DNA of 64,000 nt. It comes from Elmis aenea (Eukaryota; Arthropoda; Insecta; Coleoptera; Elmidae). The stretch spans positions 46,540 to 110,539 of the forward strand of contig CANTFG010000303.1 of the NCBI GenBank assembly GCA_947652605.1. Direction: 5' to 3'. The notes under the pieces were generated by a model. It was not told the origin of the DNA. It made no database searches and saw nothing but the letters and a program-made list of their open reading frames with translations. Below are positions 57,611-64,000 of this stretch, piece after piece. The first letter of the stretch is position 1. Every line of letters begins with the position of its first letter. The position numbers and the translations under genes were made by a program.

Positions 57611-58267
57611 TTAACCGTTTTACTGTCGCGTAGTTTTGTTTGTTTTTAAAAGAAAAATTCTGATGGATTTAAGACAAATTATTTATTATCTCTGTTATAA
57701 AGGGAATTACAAAAAAGTCTTCTCACAAAAGTTGTTGGAATTTATTAGCTATATAACCTACAATTATTTTTAAATGCAGAGTATTTGGTTTTCGATAATC
57801 AATATGCAACTTTACTATTTCAAAAGGAACACCCTGTATATTTTTACGTTTTCTTGGAGATAAATTAATTGCCAGTAAAAAATATAAAGCCTGTTTTTCT
57901 GAAGTTAATATTTCTAGAGTTATTATTCTGGTGTAAGAAACAAAAGCCTCACACCTAGCGATAGAGAGACGTAGGAATAAGAAGAAGAGAACATAATTTT
58001 GTTTATAATTCATGTATGTAAGAGTATTTAATAAATATTATGCAAAGCCTTTTTTTAGTGATTTTATAATCTTGAAAAGGGTTGTTTTACTTAAAATCTT
58101 AGGCGCGATCGCATAAAGTAGCATTGGGGATAAAATACGAGTTAATCCACAAAATTAGGCAACACCAGCGCCAACTATGCTGCGCTTTGGCCAAGTTCTA
58201 GGGTTAACGTGGCTTAACGTCGGGGTTAACCTCAGGTTTAACTTTTATGCAAACAGAAGGCGGACAC
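57611..58267. other. Unassigned intron DNA
   Basis: AT-rich, with a GGAACACCCTG MITE end near 57825-57838 and a GTTAACGT/GTTAACCTC cluster near 58200. No gene recognised. Confidence 0.4.
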
Positions 58268-60711
58268 GGTCAACTGGGCGACGCCAACTGGGCGACGGTC
58301 AACTGGGCGATGGTCAACTGGGCGACGGTCAACTGGGCGACGGTCAACTGGCCGACAGGAACTCTCATCTTAGCACACGATTTTATAGATTGTTTTTGTA
58401 AATAAAAAAATATTGGTTAAATATACTTACTTAATTTTGTAGAACTATATCGTACATCGAAATTAGTAGAATCATTTACGAAAGATATGATCAAAACACG
58501 TAGTTCGAAAATAATTTAAAAATGAAGAAGTATTAGAATAAAGAGAAAAATACAGTTTTTTCATTCATTTATCAATATTAGTATTTTTGTAATTAACAAA
58601 CATATTTACATTAAAACAAAAAAGTATATAAAATTAGAATATCCAATTATTATAGATTAAATGAAAATCATTTTTCACATTCATTGATTAATACCTAGTT
58701 TTAATAATATGATCCATAGTAAAATAAAGTTTGGTTGTTGCAGCATTATGAGCAAAAAAGTTTTAGACTTTAAACTCTGTAAAATCGAATTGTAAAGATA
58801 TAATAAAAATTCGCATTCCTTGTTTTTACCTAACACTCTTTAATTAATGTTATAAGCAGTACCTCGTAGATAATCTATTAGCTGGAAAACGAAATAATAC
58901 GTCAAATAAATGATGTCATTTATGAATATTATTTTGTAATTAACAAACATATTAACACACATCAAATATACAGGGTGTGTGAAATTTAAGTTTAAACATG
59001 GGAATCTAGCGTATAATAACATCTAGAGTTTAGGTTTAAATTTGACATAGTAACTTAATTTGGTGCTCGTTAATAATCCGAAAAGAAATTTGAAATACAG
59101 TCGAACTTTCTTTAGTCGAATCACCATAGTTCACTAAAAAAATTCGAGATATAGAAAATTCGAGTTACAGAAATAACTACAAAATGAGTAAAATACGCTT
59201 TTATATGAATTTATTGACAGTAAATACATATATGACTACTTGAAATCAACAAACTTTATATGGATGTACATATAAACATACGTATATAACACACATAATA
59301 TAAACAAAAAAAGAAAAAGAAAATTATGCATAACAAACATTATTTTTTTAAAAAGTCAGTGACTTGATTGTTTTAGATTAAAAGATTCTTTATCCACAAA
59401 GTTCTCTAAAGTTGTTAACGCGCGATACACTTCGTCTGTAAGATTCTCTTTTGAACACAAATATTCGCTACACTTGCTTAAAAAATGACGCATATTAGCA
59501 ATTGTTACGCAGAGGTAAGAAGAAACAATGAGTTTAAACTCTAAAATTTCTTTAATTTATGGCCCCATTATTATACCAAACAGGATCTACATATAATGCG
59601 ATTAACAGTAAATACAGCTAGCGCATAAATACGAGTACATACCTGCGATAATCCGGTCATTAGCACATTAAGAAGAATAACATACACAATACAATACAAA
59701 ATTACAAAAATTCGAGTTTAGGAAGTTCACTGTCTTCAAAAACCTCAAATTTTACTTTGAGTTATAGAAAAATTTTACTTAGAGAAATTCGAGATATACC
59801 TGTAGAAACAAAATTGTATGTAAAATGCGAACGATGCAAAAATTTGCGAACAAATTCGAGATATAGAAAAGTTTGACTTATAGAAGTTCGAGTTATGGAA
59901 GTTCGATTGTATATAATAGACTATTTACGAGTATTGCTTATAACATGATTTATAATTCAAAAATAATTATGTTGTTTTGAATCTTATATACTTTTTTGTT
60001 TTAATGTAAATGTGTTTGTTAATTACAAAATAATATTGATAACTACACTCATATGTTAAATTCTCCATAATGACGTCACGTTTTGTCGTTATGACAGCGG
60101 ATAAAAAGGCACCTAACTAAATATCCACTTGCATTTTTGCATGTAACTTTGTTACCATGCAACCGACTTATTTGGTTGTAACTAAGTAAAAGATTTTGAA
60201 GTTTTGTCAGTTATTATTTGAAGGTTATAATTTATTCGTGCAGTTATCGTACCGAATTACACTCGAGCTTTGTTTTTATCCTGGACAAACTTGCTTTTAC
60301 TAAACTCAAGTTTAGTTGCTATTAGGCAAATCTTGACTCGACAACTGTCAAAGATAAAACAGTTTTGTCTCGTCGATTTTACTTGCAACGAAACTTTCGT
60401 AGCAACGCAACTTTGTCCGGCTATAAAAAAAGCTCTAGTGTAATTACCCCCGATAAATAAATGAAAAAACAGTAATTTTTTCTTTATTCTAATATTGTGC
60501 AATCATACTTCTTCATTTTTAAATTATTTTCGAACCACGTTTTTTGATCATATCTTTCGTAAATGATTCTACAAATTTCGATGTACGATATAGTTCTACA
60601 AAATTAAGTAAGTATATTTTACCAATATCTACAAAAACAATCAGTAAAATCGTGTGCTAAGATGAGAGTTCAAAAAATGTTCCTGTCGCCCAGTTGACCG
60701 TCGCCCAGTTG
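58268..60711. mobile_element. Inverted-repeat element with 15-bp terminal tandem repeats
   Basis: The left end has about five GGCGACGGTCAACTG units (58268-58352); the right end has two in reverse (60682-60711). Next to them CTCATCTTAGCACACGATTT and its mirror, then TACATCGAAATT and mirror, continue for more than 200 bp. A second stem (AATTAACAAACATATT) lies further in. One MITE end CAGGGTGTGTGAAATTT is at 58972. No transposase seen; the layout is foldback-like. Confidence 0.65.
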
Positions 60712-60727
60712 TCGCGTACCGAACGGA

Positions 60728-60920
60728 AGGGTCCTTTTCATAATATGCGACTATGTACGGCGGATTTGTCCGCTGTATCCTGTATCTGTCCACTGTACAA
60801 ATCCGCTGTCGGTTGCCAAAGACGACGAGCAATTGTTTAGATACTCACAGGCGGATTTGTACAGTGGACATATACGGCGTAGAAATCCGCCGTACATAGT
60901 CGCATATGAAAAGGACCCTT
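60728..60920. repeat. Hairpin MITE with AAGGGTCCTTTTC ends
   Basis: AAGGGTCCTTTTCATA and TATGAAAAGGACCCTT are mirrored. GCGACTATGTACGGCGGATT and GTACAGTGGACA motifs are also mirrored. 193 bp, non-coding. Confidence 0.75.
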
Positions 60921-61013
60921 AGATCTTACATTTTCCATAGTTTAATTAAACTTCCCAACTTCACTAATTAAAGCCTATAAAATAGTTATTTATGTATCAA
61001 GGCCAAAACGTGT

Positions 61014-61653
61014 AACTTTATCGGCCGCGTCTGGTTTGCTGGATGAGACGTAGTCGAAGCCAGCAAACAGGCAAGGACGAAAAAGTACGTTTTGGCCGAG
61101 GTGCATATTACATTTTTTGTGCGATCGAAATAAAAACAATTTAAATTTTTAGTATTTTTCAAAAATATAGGTTAGAAACTACGTGACATTCTGTCACTGA
61201 CAGATGACGGCGTATGCTGTTAGCGGTGGAAACGTACTTGCATAATTCTGTACATAATAATTTAAATAACCTTTTCTTGTGCGTTTGCAATGTTTTATTC
61301 ATAAATTTAAACATTGATTAATTATTAATTACATAACGTGTACCATATCATATATTTATTTATTAATACATAGTATAATTATTATTGACAGCAATAGAAC
61401 AGTTAGTACAATTATACAAAACACACATTGATTAACACATAACGAGGACTATGTCGTATTCCAACAGTATTAACACGAAAATATCAGGTTATAAACTACC
61501 TGACAGTTAACAACCTAAATACCTCTACGTTACTACCCTTAGCGGGGAAGCCATAATTTCAGAGAATTTATATTCAGACACGCACATGTACTTTAATGCA
61601 AATGATCTTTTTCGTACGCTGTAGCGGCCGAAAAACTAGCGGCCGATAAAGTT
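61014..61653. repeat. Possible MITE with AACTTTATCGGCCGC ends
   Basis: AACTTTATCGGCCGC at 61014 has an exact mirror at 61639-61653. The inside is AT-rich without coding signal. It ends about 105 bp from gene 2 exon A. Confidence 0.5.
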
Positions 61654-61757
61654 TTTCGGTCGTTGCTAAGGATAGGGCCGGAAATGCAGTACTTTATGGT
61701 TGCTAACGCGTCCGTCAAACAGCTGTTTCTAATACGATCGCACAAAAAAATATTTAC

Positions 61758-61843
61758 CTGTAATCTGTGCTAACATTTCCTTTAATTCGAATCAATCTTC
61801 CTGGTTCCATTTTACCCTCTATTGGCTCTTCATAAGGTAGTCT
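61758..61843 (-). CDS. Galectin gene 2 exon A: start of CRD1
   Basis: Acceptor TACTTTCTAG (or two bases later, TCTAGAG), donor CAG/GTAAAT. It reads RLPYEEPIEGKMEPGRLIRI and ends TDY, 86 nt, exit phase 2. With the first acceptor it is entered in phase 0 like gene 1. With the second it fits the phase of the candidate first exon at 62637-62677. Confidence 0.85.
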
Positions 61844-62015
61844 CTAGAAAGTACAAAAATATTAAAATGTTTGTCGATTACGATATACAAGTTTTTTGTT
61901 TCAAAGTTTCTTAGTATGCCCTTCTTACGGTGGAAAAACCTGCGATGGGATGCAATAGAAATTTTTAAATAGCTGATCGACGCAGGGTAACGTGTCAATA
62001 TAGGTTTGTTCCAAC

Positions 62016-62200
62016 CAGTGGCGTAGCAACATATTCAGCGCCCTGGGACAAGTAAGGTCGGTCCGCCCCCTTGTTTCTCGGTTGAGGTCTGCCGAAATTT
62101 GTTTTAAACATTTAATTTAAAAAAATGTATGGATGGTTAGTTTCCACATTTAAAAAAACTTTTAAATGTTTGTCTCGCTTTTTCATTGGCAAATCGATCA
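62016..62200 (+). mobile_element. hAT terminal fragment
   Basis: CAGTGGCGTAGCAACAT starts at 62016, close to the CAGTGGCGTACGC end of the MITE at 21305. No right end seen. Confidence 0.45.
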
Positions 62201-62215
62201 ATCACTCTCTCCAGA

Positions 62216-62584
62216 TCAAGTTGACAAGCTATTGTCCCAGTAGAAGTTACCATTGACTGTATGACCCTCGGAAACAAATTTTGATCGCTTCACCCACTTT
62301 TTCGTTGTTAGTAATTCCCAGTTTCGGACGATTGTCGTCGTTAATGTCTTCCCCATTTCCCTCAAACCATTTAAAACTATCATAAACTTGAGTACGAGAT
62401 AGGTAATGACCGCTATACACGTTTTGTTGGTACGTTCCGGTAAATGTTTATCAAGTTTAAAATTAATAAAACTTAATTTGAATAGAATGACGGGATAGTG
62501 GTCCTTAGGTTTATAAAGAAAACTCTTTACATCAGCTAAATATTTCGGATCTTTATTTGATCCTTCATCAGTAGCTATAAACAA
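62216..62584 (-). CDS. Unrecognised open frame, 122 codons
   Basis: It starts MFIATDEGSNKDPKYLADVK and ends FVSEGHTVNGNFYWDNSLST before TGA. The last part faintly recalls the EGxTVNxxFY segment of mariner transposases; the rest matches nothing I know. A TTTATAG lies just inside the start and could be an acceptor. It is probably a repeat remnant. Confidence 0.25.
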   Translation of the reverse strand: MFIATDEGSNKDPKYLADVKSFLYKPKDHYPVILFKLSFINFKLDKHLPERTNKTCIAVITYLVLKFMIVLNGLREMGKTLTTTIVRNWELLTTKKWVKRSKFVSEGHTVNGNFYWDNSLST

Positions 62585-62636
62585 ATTACAGTGTCCTTAA
62601 AATTTTAATTTATGAGTCTAATAAGGTGCTACTCAC

Positions 62637-62677
62637 CGATGAGCGAGGATGTTCGAAAGCAACAATAAGGTGAACAT
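62637..62677 (-). CDS. Candidate first exon of galectin gene 2
   Basis: On the minus strand ATG starts MFTLLLLSNILAH and ends in a strong donor CG/GTGAGT, exit phase 2. Spliced to the alternative acceptor at 61841 it gives a continuous frame into LPYEEP. A TATAAA lies at 62748-62743. The hydrophobic stretch is short for a signal peptide and no basic residue precedes it. Plausible, not proven. Confidence 0.3.
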
Positions 62678-63080
62678 TAAAAATTTCCTCGAAGATGAAA
62701 TGGTTGAAATTGATGGAAGTACTTCATTAAAATTTGTTTGAATTTATAATCGTCGACACATGTGTTTTCTCTTGACAAAAAATAAATTGAAATTTGAAAA
62801 GTTGAAAATTGAAGCTATAAAGAGAAAATCAACATGTGGATTCGTAGAAAATTTGTCACTCTAATCTCTAGGATAGATCAACATCCAATAAATAAAAGTT
62901 ACAATGGATGATGTTATACATATTAAAAGTTTACGACGGCACACTCAAAACAGTTAACACATATTTAAATTGAATTAAAACAGATTCATTATAGCGAGGC
63001 AACCATCGTTTCTTGATGTGCAGAATCAGAATGTCTCAAATGGACGAACGACAAAGTGACGTATAAATATGTGTCTAAAC

Positions 63081-63213
63081 CAGGGATGGAATAACGTTTT
63101 AAATCGTTACGTTATTGTATAACGTTATTTATTATTTGTTTTCGTTACATAACGTTATAAATAACGTTAAAAAAATGAATTGTTATGTTATATAACGTTA
63201 TATGAATTATGAT
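63081..63213. mobile_element. hAT-like end with AACGTTAT array
   Basis: CAGGGATGGAATAACG is followed by about nine TAACGTTA-type palindromic units up to 63205. A MITE start at 63217 hides the right end. Confidence 0.55.
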
Positions 63214-63216
63214 ATA

Positions 63217-64000
63217 CAGGGTGTTTCGTAAGTAATGCGAAATAAAGTGGGGTCTTTTATGTAACAATTTTTTCTTAGACGTCTCCTTTCGGAGTTACAC
63301 CCCCCTAAAGGGGAGCGATAAAATTAGATTTTTATTTTATTTCTCAAATTTAGATAAATGTAGGAGAATGATATTTGGTAGATGTTTTATACTTATTAAA
63401 AGGATTCCCATAGTAATATTTTCAATCATCTTCCACCTTCATAGGGGGCTGTTAAGTGCGACCCCTGTTGGTTTTTTAATCAGAACTTTTTGGTGAGTTG
63501 AAATTTTGCAATTAAAATTTTTTTATTAGTTTGATTTATTTATAACCTTTTTTTATTCTTTAGTTTTTCTCGTAAATCCTACAGTTTTAAGTAAAAAATT
63601 AAATGAGTGAATATAATGCCCATGTTCATATTGGGTAGAAATGACGGGCGTTTTAGCGTTGTCGCAGCGTAAACGTCAAAATGAACATATAAACAAACCA
63701 AGGTAACCACCAAAATGAATAGTTTTATATTGGAATATTTGATGGTTCATGTTCATTCATATAATTTTTTACTCAGAAACTGTAGGTTTAACGAGAACAT
63801 TAAAGAATAAAAAAAACTTCTAAATAAATCAAGATTTTAATAAACAATTTAAATTGCAAAATTTCAACCCACCAAAAAGTCCTGATAAGAAAACCAACCT
63901 GTGAAGGTGGAAGATGATTAAAAATATTACTATGGGAACCTTTTAATAAGTATAAAACATCTACCGAATATCATTCTCCCACATTTATCCAAATTTGAGA
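63217..64000. repeat. Family A palindromic MITE, cut by window edge
   Basis: CAGGGTGTTTCGTAAGTAATG after TA begins another copy. The centre hairpin near 63630-63720 and most of the right arm are present, and the right end lies beyond 64000. Confidence 0.72.

Larger units (their letters stand above)
53513..62677 (-). other. Galectin-family gene 2 (3' part not found)
   Basis: Exons 61758-61843, 56835-57033, 53660-53821 and 53513-53601 give CRD1 and the start of CRD2. Phases match gene 1 and lengths are 86/199/162/89 against 86/190/162/89. All splice sites are canonical and no stop interrupts the joined frame. Counterparts of gene 1 exons E and F were not found between 53513 and 37600. Either they were lost or they diverged beyond recognition by eye. 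CRD1 lacks the canonical Trp (ENYELGVEEYS against ENNTWGPIESS), so sugar binding is even less likely than for gene 1. A short signal-peptide-like first exon at 62637-62677 may start it. Confidence 0.8.

Noticed and set aside
62216..62584. Terminal exon of a gene starting at 62637-62677
   Set aside because: The TTTATAG acceptor would give a 60-bp intron, but the join runs into a stop codon in the phase supplied.

Overview
The window is a repeat-saturated, AT-rich piece of an animal nuclear genome, most likely an insect. The support is intron-containing genes with GT/AG splice sites, dense mariner-type palindromic MITEs (CAGGGTG ends, TA duplications), piggyBac, PIF/Harbinger, hAT, I-clade and other LINEs and a Ty3/gypsy-type LTR element. 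A large beetle-like genome is my guess only; no marker in the window fixes the order.

The host genes are two galectin-family genes that converge. Gene 1 (+ strand) runs from before 3645 to a stop at 37565. Six exons (3645-3730, 6679-6868, 13626-13787, 13843-13931, 32080-32287, 37416-37565) join into one open frame of 294 residues with two carbohydrate-recognition domains (CRDs). Gene 2 (- strand) has four matching exons (61758-61843, 56835-57033, 53660-53821, 53513-53601) with the same phases and three identical lengths, plus a possible signal-peptide exon at 62637-62677. Its last two exons were not found. A third first exon (42949-43026, +) has a TATA box, an initiator-like site, a signal peptide and a strong donor. 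In both genes most canonical galactose-contact residues are replaced.

Nearly everything else is mobile DNA inside the introns. Gene 1 intron 4 (13932-32079) holds a nest: a TA-flanked palindromic MITE (14038-28597) contains another (14597-21065), which contains a full-length dead I-clade LINE (15359-20329). The outer MITE also took in a hAT MITE (21305-21699) and a young gypsy-type element (22019-27728) with two apparently identical 977-bp LTRs. That element carries an intact gag-protease ORF but no reverse transcriptase or integrase. Gene 1 intron 5 holds a 4.66-kb inverted-repeat element (32324-36980) with a 9-bp duplication and 33-bp terminal tandem repeats. It is filled with further nested MITEs and a solo LTR.

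The intergenic part (37.7-53.5 kb) holds a hAT remnant with nested MITEs, a hAT-like MITE made of CGATAT repeats, a Harbinger remnant, a piggyBac transposase pseudogene and a large palindromic MITE. From 53.5 to 64 kb, gene 2 introns and upstream DNA carry a tRNA-derived SINE, more palindromic MITEs, a LINE fragment and an inverted-repeat element ending in 15-bp tandem repeats. The two galectin genes probably make related secreted or cytosolic lectin-like proteins; the transposons are passengers that have stretched the locus to over 58 kb.
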